64,000 nt of DNA. It comes from Patiria pectinifera. Taxonomy: Eukaryota > Echinodermata > Asteroidea > Valvatida > Asterinidae. The position numbers and the translations under genes are program-made. Of the stretch, positions 1-11,412 are shown piece by piece. The stretch covers positions 7,859,001 to 7,923,000 of the forward strand of contig CM057135.1 in assembly GCA_029964075.1 (NCBI GenBank), read 5' to 3'. Position 1 is the stretch's first letter, and the number at the start of each line of letters is the position of its first letter. Under the pieces are notes generated by a model. It saw only the letters and a list, made by a program, of their open reading frames with translations. It searched no databases and was not told the DNA's origin.

Positions 1-122
1 AACCTCAAACAGAATATCTAAATTTTGTTTGAAACTAAAATGATAAGCACCTCTCCCAAATGAAACATTCTGCGCACATGCACGAGTTGGGAACGTGGTC
101 CTTTTGACAAACACTATCAAAT

Positions 123-354
123 AAACCTATAAACCAAACTGCATAAAGTATTGAATGTATATTGCGCATGAAAGAGGGGATTTATTTACAAGTCAACCGT
201 ATTTTGAACGCTTTTTGTCACTTGAAACTGAGCATGTGAGAAATTGTATTACCTCTTCCTGCTCGTTTGTAAACCTATAAACCAAACTGCATAAAGTATT
301 GAAGGTATATTGCGCATGAAAGAGGGGAATTATTGATGAGTCAACCGTATTTTG
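123..354. repeat. 84 bp direct repeat, two copies
   Basis: Two near-identical copies lie at 123-206 and 271-354, each running from AAACCTATAAACCAAACTGC to TCAACCGTATTTTG, separated by 64 bp. They differ by a few bases and a small indel. No coding potential is seen in or around them; the rest of 1-525 has no recognisable gene. Confidence 0.85.
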
Positions 355-529
355 CTCAGGAGTGTTTTCCTTTAAGATCAAAAGCAAATAATGAAGTATA
401 ACATTTAGCGTCAAACACGTTTTTGAGAGCGTAATTAAAGTATAAAACTAAAAAAAAACACCAAAAACCAGAGAGTACCGTTACAATTACACGACTAAGT
501 TTTTGGTGCAATTTTCTACTCTTCTTTAA

Positions 530-952
530 CCAAAAAGGGGACGGGCGGAATCGGTCCCCGCCCTTCAACTTCTGCGATATGAGATAGCCTTGATTTTTTT
601 TTTTCGCGCCTGGAGCTGTTCTGACTCTTGGGCATCGAGACTTGCGCATCTTTTGATATCAAAAACATAAAATTCGGACCACGGGTTTCCGCGCCGTGAA
701 CACTGAAAATCCCCATAAACGTAGTGTACACAGAGCAGAATACCATTCGTGCCTGTGAATTATGAATTAGCCACAATTCATCAACCTTCAACCATGAAAC
801 TTCTTGGGTTTGTTAATGAATGTTGGTTTTATGCATATATCGAGTTTCATATTTTTCGCCACTCGATGGCTGAGATCTTAGGGGCGGGAGGGGGAGGGGC
901 GGAAACCGCCTCCGGCTGAAAGATGGTCAAAATAGCTTGGCCCTTTTAGGGT
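530..952 (-). mobile_element. Degenerate MITE related to the 48889-49339 element
   Basis: Read on the minus strand this copy begins CCCTAAAAGGGCC, followed by ATTTTGACCATCTTTCAGCC, and ends in a G-rich block and CCTTTTTGG. It matches the cleaner copy at 48889-49339 over its length, including the stretch ATCTTTTGATATCAAAAACAT. A TTAA lies at 526-529; the other flank reads GTAA, so the target duplication has decayed by one base. It is non-coding. The family looks piggyBac-like from the TTAA target and the CCC terminus. Confidence 0.65.
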
Positions 953-1414
953 AAAAATATTAAGACCAGTTCTGACATCATTTTTGCTAAATCTTACTTA
1001 AAAGTACACTTCTTTTGAACGTTTGAAATTGTCCATACTTTTCTAGTCAAATGAGGGCGTTGTTGCTGTGATGACCTTTCAGGAAGACACTACATGCATT
1101 AAGTTGAGGTGTTTTCTCTTCTGTACTGTAGTGTACTGAACGAACAAATCACCAAGGAAAATACAATTTACAACGAAAGTATTTATGCAGATTCAGTTTT
1201 CAGCCTAAAATTACATTACACTTTAAATATAAATATGCAAATTGGCTTTAGAATAACAAAAAAATAAAAAAAATGCACCAAAAACGCTCTTGAAATGGCA
1301 AAACGAAAATTAAAAGGAAGGTCTAGTGCATTTACAAGAATGTTGTTGTAAGAATGAAATTATAATTTCAAAATTGAATTGACAGCTGTCAGCCCCAGCC
1401 TGCCGGTGATTTAC

Positions 1415-4400
1415 CTGCTTTACTTGAGCCTGGTCAGCCAGCTGCAAGTCCTGTTCCTGCTGCCTTTGCAATGCTCGTCTTTCTTCCATCGCTGATCTTA
1501 TTGTGAAATAAATAAGAAATTTAGGGAATGTTTGCTTACAGTAAATTACGATTTCTTTCCTTGATTGGTGTCTTTTTTTCGACTTAAAGAATGCCTTCCC
1601 TTTGACATTTCCTTTGGTCATTGCCATAGTCCCTATTTATTGAGCCTTGGTATTCCATATTGTACCATCTACAAAAGTTTTAATAAATTTAAACAATATC
1701 AGAGTACAGTAGTTGTAAAATCAAACGCAAACTTTCATCACGTGACAATTTACTTTAATTGAGGATACGGCACCCTCTACGAATCTGCAAATTATGAATT
1801 TGAGTTGCAAATGCCCCCTCATCCAAGACTATCTGGCCGATTTTTTTTGGAAGTGAATAACACAAATTTGATCACGCCCACCCCTTCCAAAAAAAAACCA
1901 CCAGACGTAGGCCTAATGTTTGTACTTTAAGTATTAACTAATGTATACGGTGGACAAGCTTTTTTTCGGTCATTATGTTCTAAGGCTTACCTCTGGGCGC
2001 TTTGAAGGCGAACGACCAACTCAGCATTAGTCAATGCCCTTAAAAATTCTTCAAGGTTTACTTCACCTAAAATGAATGACAATCAAGTTTAAGAGAGCGA
2101 TTTTAATTTAAACGCGACATTAATCTTGCTATAAACCTTAAAATAAATGTGGTTTAATCAATTTAGCTTTTGCCCTTCACCGACGTGCAAACACTGTATA
2201 CTCAGGTTGTTACCTCCCGTCTGCAAGTTGGAAAAAATCAATCGGGTGGGACTCGAACCCACAACGTCCCGCTTTATATGTAGTGTAGATGGAATATTTC
2301 ATCTTATGAATAGTTAATGCGGTACTCGCTGCTGGGTACGTCAGATTAGAACCAGCCAACCGATCCCGTTTAGCTCGGTGGTCGAGTGGTAAGACATGGG
2401 CACTAGAAAGCAGGAGGCTGTGGGTTCGAGTCCCACCCAAGTGACTTTTTTTTCAACTTTCAATCGGGATGTAACACTCTGAGTATACAGTTTTTATACG
2501 TTTGTGAATCAAGGGCAGAACCTACGTTGATTTACATCACCCCGACGCAAACGTCTATCTTATGAAATGTGGTGTTCCTTTTCGAGGTCGTCCAGCATGT
2601 GCCTCTTGTCGTAAACAGATTTTTGTTTACAACAAGTTATAAGGCCTCGTAGGTTTACAGACTCAAAGTCTGCCATTTTGTCCGATTACTCTTACCGAGT
2701 AGCTGTACCAGAATACTTTCGGAAACTCTTTTTATTTTGTTGCCGAGGTCATGCACGAACGGCTAGTTTAAAGGAGAGACGCACCCACTGAACAAAGTTT
2801 GTGCCCAGCATGCCATGTTTAGGAGGAACAACTACCGAAACTTTAAGCATAGAAATTGTATCTATGATCTTTCCCTGGTGAATGGTGCTTGGTGGTTTAT
2901 ATAAAAACGAATACCTCACTGCTTTGCAAATTTCATTTCAATACATTTATGCGTTTAATCAGTGCTTCCTACACTATGCATTCCGATACTCTATTCTTCC
3001 TTTTAAATTCTTACAACTAATGTTTAAATGAAGAATATATACATGTACGTTCAAGCACAAGTAATTCATAAATAATCTCACCAGTAAACCTTCGAATCAC
3101 TTGTACTTGGGTCTCGCCAGCGCCCTTAGGCACACACACCAACGTCTGGCTTCTAGAAGAAGCGTCTATATCCAACGAATCCAGTACTTTTGGTGAAATG
3201 AAAAACAAGGTTTTAAAGGAAACAAAATACAAACTAGAAATTGTGGTTGTGAACAACCACAGAGCTGTTCCCGATATTGATAATCTGTTTTTACCCACAG
3301 ACACATAAGTAGAGATCTATGTCTGTTTGCAGCAGAAGATAGGGCTTTCCGCATTATGATTTGTTTTTATCAACGTCCCTGACTATCGCTATGCATGAAC
3401 ATAAAATCTGTCAAAGTTAGCCGGAAATCGGCTAAAACGGTCACTGTGGACAGGATTTGACCTCAGCAACACGTGCGCTCCGCGCGGGCTGACTGACATA
3501 CGATGTGTACAACGTATAATGTACATGCTTGTACGTGTACATTGTGGACGTCCTGTGCATGTTTTAAAGCAGAGGTATTGTTAACCTGAAGTTTTAAGCG
3601 TGCGCAGTGCATGTCCGAGTTTGCTTATTTGCTCGAAGCTTCGAAATGTTTTAGACCTACCCTTAAATAGACAATTAAAGTAAAAACTAATATAAAAACT
3701 GCCATGGTTGATTTTTCAGGAATTTTCTAAGGAAAAAGGGTCTTTTCATTATAACTTCCGGTCTGATGACGTCATACACCTTAAACTTCGCACACGTCTG
3801 AAGTGGGTCAAGGTCATCATATACACCAATATTTAGGCGATTCCGACAAACTTCGCCACAGACATCTATTCAAAATACATTTTTGAAAATTTTCAACCTA
3901 TCGCTAGAGGGCGCTCGAAGATTGCATGACGTCATCGGTAGATGATTTGAAGAATACTATCAGCCAAGAGACTAACACCGTTAAAAGCAATTTCATATCT
4001 ATTACCACTTTCAAATAATAAGCCACTTCCGGTTTTGGCCTTTTTCCACCGGAAGCAAGGGTCACGTGATTTCACGCACACTGAATGAAATAAAGACCTT
4101 AACCTACTCTACCACTTGCCGGCAACGGAATGCTGCGGACGCGTACGGTTGATTTCTTATGCATTTTTAAAAATTAAAAGTGTCACAAGTTAATTGCCTA
4201 TAAATAAACACCGAATGACGTCATCATGACATCATCATTACACAATGTTGTTTGAGTAAGGGTCTTTGCTTGGACAAAGATTGATTCAAATGATTTACTA
4301 GCAAAGAGTCGAAAATGCCCTCTGAAAATTGCCTTTTGTTTTTTAAATTCTGTGTACAAAGTCTATGGGAAAAATTAAATATTCAAAATTCTATAATAAA

Positions 4401-7400
4401 TCACGTGATGACGTCAGCATGACGAAAAGTTTCGGCATACATCCTCAGATGATGGTTAATAACTATGCTGAGATTAAAGTTGATCGGATTTAAAATAATT
4501 GCCAAAGTGGCTTGTAGAATAAAAACGTGTACAAAACCTATGGGGAAAAGTGGAAAAAGAAAAAGAAGAAAAAACTAGAGATCTATGTCTGTTTGCAACA
4601 GAACATAGGGCTTTTCCGCATTATGATTTTTTTTTAATCAATAATATGCCCTGAATATGCATGAATATAAAATCTGTCAAAGTTAGCCGAAAATCGGCTA
4701 AAACGGTCAATATGGACAGGATTTGACCTCGGCAATACGATGTATGTGCGTGTGTACAAGGTCTTTGCTTGGACAAAGAGTGATCTAAATAAATTACTGG
4801 CAAAGAGTCAAAAAGGCACTTTGAAAAACGACAAATATTTTTAAATTTTTCCATGACGTCATCGTGACGTCACTTCGAACTTTGCATACTAGTATGATTA
4901 ACTACCTACCCACCAAGTGCCATGACAATTGGACCTTTCCTTATATGAGTTTTAGAAAATCGCATTTTGATGACGTCATGATGACGTCACACATTTTTCA
5001 AGTTTTGTGCGAATAGCTATTACATAACAGACCAAATGCAAAAAAGAATTTTGCATTTTGCATGTTGCGTTCGGGAGATATGGCTAAAAGGTCAACAAAA
5101 AAATATTCATATAAAATCTCAGGATGACGTCATCATGACGTCACCTCATTTTAAATCTATAACACATCCTGGTATAGCCACATACCAAGTTTCAACCCAA
5201 TCGGACTTACATTTCTGTAGATATAAGACTTCATAATATGTACGTAAATTTTCAAAAATCAATAAAAAATTAGGTGATGACGTCATCGTGATGTCATAGT
5301 CTTGGCATAGTTTTTGTACATGTATGAGGGTTTTCCTTGGCTGTAACTTTGATGACGATTCCAGATCGCCAAGTTATAAAAATGGTGGCTTGAAAACGTG
5401 TACAAAGTCAATGGGTTAAAACCCAACAGCAGAAAAACTGCACCTTTAAATACGTGATTTGCCTTTAAACTGAAACATTTTTATAAAATATTACTTGATA
5501 TTCTGACTCTTGGGAATATTTTCAATCAAATGGCAAACGTAAAAAAAATACGATTTCTTTTTCCTTCTCATAGTAATTCTCGGCCGAAGTTCAGAACTAC
5601 TCAGTAAGAAATATCAGTGTTGTATAGGAAAAGATTTGTGGAGAAAGCTGTGTACAAAGTCTATGAGAACAATTAATTATTCATGAATCCATAATAAATC
5701 ACTTGATGATGACGTCATCATGATGTCATAGTCTTGGCATAATTTTTGTATGAGGGTCTTCCTTGGCTGTAACTTTGATGACGATTCCAGATCGCCAAGT
5801 TATGAAAATGGTGGCTTGAAAACGTGTACAATGTCAATAGGTTAAAAATCCCACAGCAGAAAAACTGCACCTTTAAATGCGTGATTTTCCTTTAAACTGA
5901 AACATTTTTATAAAATATTACTTGCTATTCTAACTCTTGGGAATATTTTCAATCAAATGACAGGCGTAAAAAAATACGATTTCTTTTTCCATCTCATAGT
6001 AATTCTCAGCCGAAGTTCAGAACTACTCAGTAAGATATATCAGTGTTGTATAGGGAAATACTTGTGGAGAAAGCTGTGTACAAAGTCTATGAGAAAAATT
6101 AATTATTCATAAATCCATAATAAATCACTTGATGACGTCACCATGACGTCACTCTTCGGGACACATCTTGGCTATATGGACTATGCTCATGCCAACTTTC
6201 AATGATATCTGAAAAAGATTAATGCCAAGAGTGCTATAATACGTCCCTGTCTATGCGCATGCATGAACATAAAATCTGTCAAAGTTAGCCGAAAATCGGC
6301 TAAAACGGTCACTGTTGACAGGATTTGACCTCAGCAACACGTGCGCTGCAGGCTGACTGCCATACGATGTATGTGCCTATGTACAACGTACGTGCATGTA
6401 CATGTACATTGTAGACGTCCTGTTATGTGCATGTTTTGAAGCAGAGGTATTGTCAACGTGAAGTTTTAAGCGTGCGCAGGGTATGTTCGAGTTCGCTTAT
6501 CGCCTCGAAACTTTCAAATGTTTTAGACCTACCCTTCAATCGACAATTAAAGTAAAAACAAATATAAAAACTGCCATGGTTGATTTTACAGGAATTTTCA
6601 AATGAAAAGGGTCTTTTCATTATAACTTCCGGTCTGATGACGTCATTTGCCTAAAACTTCGCACACGTCTTAAGTGGGTCAAGGTCATCATATACACCAA
6701 TATTTAGGCGATTCCGACAAACTTCGCCACAGACATCTATTCAAAATACATTTTTGCTAATTTTCAACCTGTCGCTAGAGGGCGCTCGAAGATTGCATGA
6801 CGTCATCGGTAGATGATTTGAAGAATACTATTGGCCAAGAGACTAACACCGTTGAAAGCAAGTTTATATCTATTACCACTTTCAAATGATAAGCCACTTC
6901 CGGTTTTGGCCTTTTTCCACCGGAAGCAAGGGTCACGTGATTTCACGCACACTGAATGAAATAAAGACCTCAACCTATTCTACCACTTGCCGGCAACAAA
7001 ATGCTGCGGACGCGTACGGTTGATTTCTTATGCATTTTTGAATATTAAAAGTGTCACAATTTAATTGCCTATAAATACACACCGGATGACGTCATCATGA
7101 CGTCATCATTACACAATGTTGTTTGAATTAGGGTCTTTGCTTGGACAAAGATTGGTGTAAATGAATTACTGGCAAAGAGTCAAAAATACCCTTCGAAAAT
7201 CGACATTTTTTTTTAAATTTCTGTGTACAAAGTCTATGGGAAAAATTAAATATTCAAAAATCTATAATAAATTAGTCGATGACGTCACCATGACGTCAAT
7301 CTTCGGGACACATCTTTGCTATAGGGACTATGCTTATGCTAAGTTTGAATGATGTATGGCAAAGATTAATGCCAAAAGTGGCACTGAGAAAAAACGTGCA

Positions 7401-8597
7401 CAAAGTAAATGGCCTTTGAAGTGGAACAAAAAGAAGAAGAAGAAGAAAGAAAAAAAAAAAAACCAGAACAAAAAGAAAGGCTTTTCCGCTTTTTTGCGGA
7501 AAAGCCAAAAAAGGAAAACAAAAAACTTTAACGAAAACAAGAGCTGTTCCCAATTGAAATTGGGAACAGCTAACAAGGGCCATTTCATTGGCACCAGCGG
7601 TCATACAAAAGATATGTTACCGTTTTAACTTTCTTCTGCGGATTGTTAAAATAAATTATACACTTTCTTTTCAGGAAATTGAATGGTTCAGAATTAATTC
7701 ATAAAAACAACAAACAAACAGCAACACCTATATTCCATCACTCTTCATCTATCGGGTCGAGTTAAACAAACTCTTCGCAGTCTACACTAAGTGTATAGGT
7801 AAACAATTGAAGTAAAACTTTTACTGTAACTGCTTACCTATACTAAAAGCTAGCAAAATGTTTTACGGACAGTCTTCCTCTTTAAGAGGCACATCAACTA
7901 TTTGTTTCAATTTCGTAATTCACAAAAGTACATAAACAAGTTCGAAAATAAACTGTTGTTTTTCTATTTCATTTCACGTCAATTAATAAATAGCAACTAT
8001 ACCTTCCAATCCACTCCTGGAAGAAGCCATTGCAGGCCAGAAATACACGTTGGAGGTATGTACTAGGAATTCCTGAGTTGTAAAAACTCTGAATAAACGA
8101 AGTAAATAATTGCATCGCAATGTTATTGCACATCTTGTTGATTATTTGTCACTGCTACAGTGCACATGAACACTTTAATAAATTATTAGTTGATGTATTG
8201 TCGAAATAATAATAATAAAATAATAATAAATTTTACCCTGGATTGGACATTTGGGAGACATTCCCATAGACCTGTGCACACAATTTTTCAAAATTAAATT
8301 TGCCCTAACCAAATATTCCCTTGTCCTTTAGCACGAATTTCGGTATGTTTACCATTAGACCACGAGCAACAACTATAATTTAATTGCAACATTAAAATGA
8401 GCCATCAATGCACTGTAGAGCGGTTAGCCTACGTGTTTTACTTAAAAATATTGTCAATTTTGCATAATTTTTCAAATTACCAAACCCAACAGTGATATCG
8501 AAATGTTCCAAAAGTGCACGAAATCTTACCTCAGAAACGCATCCGGTTGCATATTTGCAATGATGTGCGCCAAGAGGATCCGTGCATCCAGGCAGGC
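1415..8597 (-). CDS. 3' part of a spliced gene, tentatively FAF-like (UAS/pre-UBX helix)
   Basis: Five exons can be read on the minus strand: 8597-8530, 8062-8003, 3152-3082, 2066-1991 and 1496-1415. Each has an AG acceptor and a GT donor (GTAAGA, GTATAG, GTGAGA, GTAAGC, GTAAAT), and the codon phase is kept across all four junctions, which is unlikely by chance. The last two exons encode a short strand-helix stretch (VNLEEFLRALTNAEL) followed by a charged helix with RRALQRQQEQDL. This order resembles the end of the UAS domain and the pre-UBX helix of FAF1/FAF2-type p97 cofactors, but the first exons do not match clearly, so the family call is weak. The start and the 3' end are not identified; the gene probably continues left of the window or in undetected exons. 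The 4.85 kb intron holds the TGACGTCA-rich repeat block. Confidence 0.5.
2193..2491. repeat. Foldback repeat built from two inverted tRNA-like sequences
   Basis: The outer arms are ACTGTATACTCAG at the left and CTGAGTATACAGT at the right. Inside them each arm has an AAAA/TTTT tract and then a tRNA T-arm sequence: GGGACTCGAACCC (2249-2261) on the left and GGGTTCGAGTCCC on the right (2422-2434). The similarity of the arms extends over about 90 bp. Both tRNA-like halves therefore face each other across the centre. It lies inside an intron of the host-like gene. It is best explained as two tRNA-derived SINE-like units joined head to head, or a foldback transposon that captured tRNA sequence. Confidence 0.7.
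2374..2443 (+). repeat. tRNA-derived (SINE head-like) sequence, not an intact tRNA
   Basis: A good pol III A box (TGGTCGAGTGG at 2379-2389) and a perfect B box (GGTTCGAGTCC at 2423-2433) are spaced about 33 bp apart as in a tRNA gene, and the T arm GTGGG/CCCAC pairs. The acceptor stem pairs poorly, so this is a tRNA-like pseudogene or SINE head resembling class II (Ser/Leu-like) D arms. A diverged inverted partner lies at about 2235-2290 on the minus strand. Confidence 0.6.
3373..4575. repeat. 1.2 kb repeat, copy A, rich in TGACGTCA
   Basis: This copy starts at ACGTCCCTG and matches 6241-7440 nearly collinearly, including AAAATCTGTCAAAGTTAGCC, CTATCGCTAGAGGGCGCTCG-like segments and several TGACGTCA palindromes. 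A shortened third version lies at about 4576-4860, again beginning with GAGATCTATGTCTGTTTGCA, which is also found at 3311. There is no protein coding capacity. It lies in the large intron of the host-like gene. Confidence 0.8.
5262..6125. repeat. Tandem duplication of a ~430 bp unit within the repeat block
   Basis: The units 5262-5690 and about 5693-6125 share TGATGTCATAGTCTTGGCAT, TTCCAGATCGCCAAGTTAT and TCAGAACTACTCAGTAAGA in the same order. Each unit begins with a GATGACGTCATC palindrome. The copies differ by a few percent, so the duplication is not very recent. Confidence 0.8.
6241..7440. repeat. 1.2 kb repeat, copy B
   Basis: This is the direct-repeat partner of 3373-4575 in the same orientation. 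It keeps the same order of TGACGTCA-containing segments and ends in a purine-rich AAGAAGAAG tract. The two copies are more similar to each other than to the intervening sequence. Confidence 0.8.
7543..7572. repeat. Perfect 14 bp stem hairpin
   Basis: AGCTGTTCCCAATT is followed after two bases by its exact complement, AATTGGGAACAGCT. The decamer AGCTGTTCCC also occurs at 3263-3272, just before the repeat block, so AGCTGTTCCC and GGGAACAGCT bracket the block as short inverted termini. Confidence 0.75.
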
Positions 8598-9755
8598 CTG
8601 CAGGGATATCTTTAAAAAAAAAAATACAAATACAAATACAGTTGCAGTTGCTGTAATTGTGTGAATGGGTAAATTATGTATCCTTTTCAAAATCAATACG
8701 CCAGTTTGGAAATTATAGGACACGACTATACAGCGCTTGCGCAGTAGGCTGATCACTGGTCATTCATTGAAAATGTCTCAGTTTTGTGTACAAGTCCATG
8801 AACTTGGTAACGAAACTGGTATTTGTTAATTTCCACCCAAACGACCCAACAAAGTTGCTTCCGGGTATAGTAACCCTATTACACCCTTATGAAAAAAATA
8901 ATAAAAACAATGCTAACATTGTGATATTTAGCCCAGATAAAAAATGGGGGGAAAATGTGTCCGTAAATGGGGCTAAAAAGTAGGTGAAGGGTTGTCTAGC
9001 GTAGGAGACCTGAACAAGTTCAAGGTAATTTCCTTTTTATAGTTAACAAAACATTTAAACGTTGACATCATTATTGTTATATATAATACAATATAATGGC
9101 AATAATTTGGGGGATTTCATTGACCTTGTTCAAGCCTCCTACGTTAAGCAACCCTTCTACTACATGTATTCTGTGTATTAATTTAAGCCAAATTTACGAA
9201 CGCCTAATTTTTCCACTGTTTTGTTTTTATAGGCTAAATATCAAGTTATTTCCATTTTCGAATGATTTACCCTCTATGTTTGTTAGGGTAACTGTGCCAG
9301 TAAGTAACTTTGTGATTTTGAAGCTCATCACCGATGTTTGGCACTCTACTTTATGAACCAACACCCCCCGAAAATTCAAGATCAGGTAAGATCTGCACAT
9401 TTGTTAAAAACCCTCTCCCCTGAGTTTCAGATACATGTGTTTTCAAGTAAAGTGTTATGGTGAAAATCAGCGTGTATTGTCGCGGAATGATTGTTGATTC
9501 AAATTTGTTAATTTCTGTGTAGGCACACAATTCTAATTTGGCTATTAATATTGTTCACTATAAGGTTTAACAGTACGGTTGAATTAAATTATTCTTGCTC
9601 GATGATATTTTCGTTGGCCCGACTATGTCGCTCAGTTGCGTTGCTGCATTGTTTATCACTCCAACAATGTATTACTCCAATAATATTCAAAAGGTTGCTG
9701 GTCTGTTCGCGTAAAAGCAGCCCCCCCCCCCCCAAAAAAGAGAGAACACCCCTTA

Positions 9756-10061
9756 GGCCAAAAAAAAAATAAGTCGGTCTCTGGTCAGCGCGCGCGTCGA
9801 TTTTAAGCATGCGCGTCGATCTTTTTTTTTTTCCAAAATGTTCCGCGGTAGCTCCAACAGCGCCCTCTATTTCCGCACCTCCTCAATTTTTTTACCAAAG
9901 AGCACCAAGGAATGGGAAATTGCACCAAGGCAAATGATCGAAAGCACCAAGGCAAATTATGGAGGCCACCAATGTACATGAGGACACCAAAAAAAGCCGC
10001 GTGGCCGCGTCAATTCCGGAACTTTGGTCTGACCAGAGACCGAATATTTTTTTTTTTGGCC
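9756..10061. mobile_element. 306 bp MITE with ~33 bp TIRs and TTA duplication (Harbinger-like)
   Basis: The left end is GGCC, an A run, then GTCGGTCTCTGGTCAG. The right end is CTGACCAGAGACCGA, a T run, then GGCC. TTA flanks the element on both sides (9753-9755 and 10062-10064). A 3 bp T-rich duplication with G-rich termini fits PIF/Harbinger-type MITEs. The interior is non-coding. Confidence 0.7.
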
Positions 10062-10755
10062 TTACCGACAATTCGCACATTGCACATAGGTATGCAATGG
10101 TTGTTCACGCGTTAACTGACATAATCACGTGCAAGAAGCTTAACACATGCATGAGCGGTAGTCGGCGTGTGTCATGAACTTCCATGAACCTTGATCGTAT
10201 GACTGCCACTTCGCACGAACGCGATGACCCACCTGTTTGCAAAACGTACATAGCAAATTTAAGCCCCTAGCGGTGTCGTAACAACTGTGCAGTTGACATT
10301 GTGATCAATCCCACAATTATGATATGTAATCAAAATGTATCCATTAATGTTGACCTCTTGCTCATTTCTAACATGAAGGAATATGTTGGTGTTAATACGA
10401 TTGGAATTTGGTTGACAGTTAGTACCGCGCTTTTAGTGGGCCATTTCTTACCTGTCAAGTGTATATCTTCCAGACGGTGGTCTTGTTCGACATTTCCGTA
10501 TGTATGTGAGGAAATAACGAATAGGCTCTACACAGGTTTTAATCGAAAGTAAGTGGACGCATATTATTTGTCACAGGCCACAATCAGCTTAGCAGGGCCC
10601 GGAAGTGGGGGGCACTCCCTCACGGCCTCCCCGTCCCGCAATGAAACGTTCGTATTCCCACTCGAAATTTGACATCAGAATGAAAGCCCATCCGTATGAG
10701 TTACCATGATAATGTCAGTTTTCCCCCACTTTTGTTCGTATTATACACCAAGACT

Positions 10756-11028
10756 CATGGGTGTCGCGAGGGGGGGGGGCAAGGGGGGTTACTTGCCCCC
10801 CCCCCGGAAAAGCAAAAAATAAAAAAAATAAAAAAGGAAGAAAAGAAAAAGAAAAAAAAAGAGGCGCGAAGACAAAGTGGTGTAAATTTAATGAGTTGGG
10901 GGGGGGGGGGGCAAAATGTCCCTGCCCCCCTCTAAAACATATATATCAAGAATGTGTTGAGAAATACCAGCATTTTTTGGCAAATTTTTTTTTGCCCCCC
11001 TCTAGAAAACATCCTGGCGACGCCCATG
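10756..11028. mobile_element. 273 bp MITE with 8 bp target duplication (hAT-like)
   Basis: The element starts CATGGGTGTCGCGAGG and ends CCTGGCGACGCCCATG. CCAAGACT is present immediately before and immediately after it, giving an 8 bp target duplication typical of hAT elements. The inside is C/G homopolymers and an A-rich stretch with no gene. A second member is at 36124-36330. Confidence 0.85.
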
Positions 11029-11412
11029 CCAAGACTCCGTTTATTTTCGCGAGTGACTGTTTATTTTAACGTCGTTGGAAATAGGTTTCGAACAGCGCAC
11101 CCATGGGAAGATGGTGTTTCCCCCCCCCCCCCCAAATACTGAATAAGAAAGCTCAATCGTTGTCACAAGGTTTCAGCATGCTGATTCAATGCCCAGAGGT
11201 TCACATGCCCGAATGAGCGGTTCGTACATTACGATGAGCATCGACTGTATGGCATTATTGTTTATTGCAACAGCTTTCTAGTTGGTAAATACCAAAAACT
11301 TCAGCCAGATTTCAGCTTTACCATTGGTTACTAATGATCCGAACTTTATTACATCATACGAATTTGATGTTGTGAATAATTCATTGAATTGAGTTCACTT
11401 GTCAAATTTAAT

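Noticed and set aside
2374..2443. Functional tRNA gene
   Set aside because: A and B boxes are good, but the acceptor stem does not pair and an inverted diverged copy adjoins; it is a tRNA-derived repeat.
7543..7576. Helitron 3' end (hairpin followed by CTAA)
   Set aside because: The hairpin overlaps the CTRR-like bases rather than preceding them by about ten, and no TC 5' end or RepHel gene was found.
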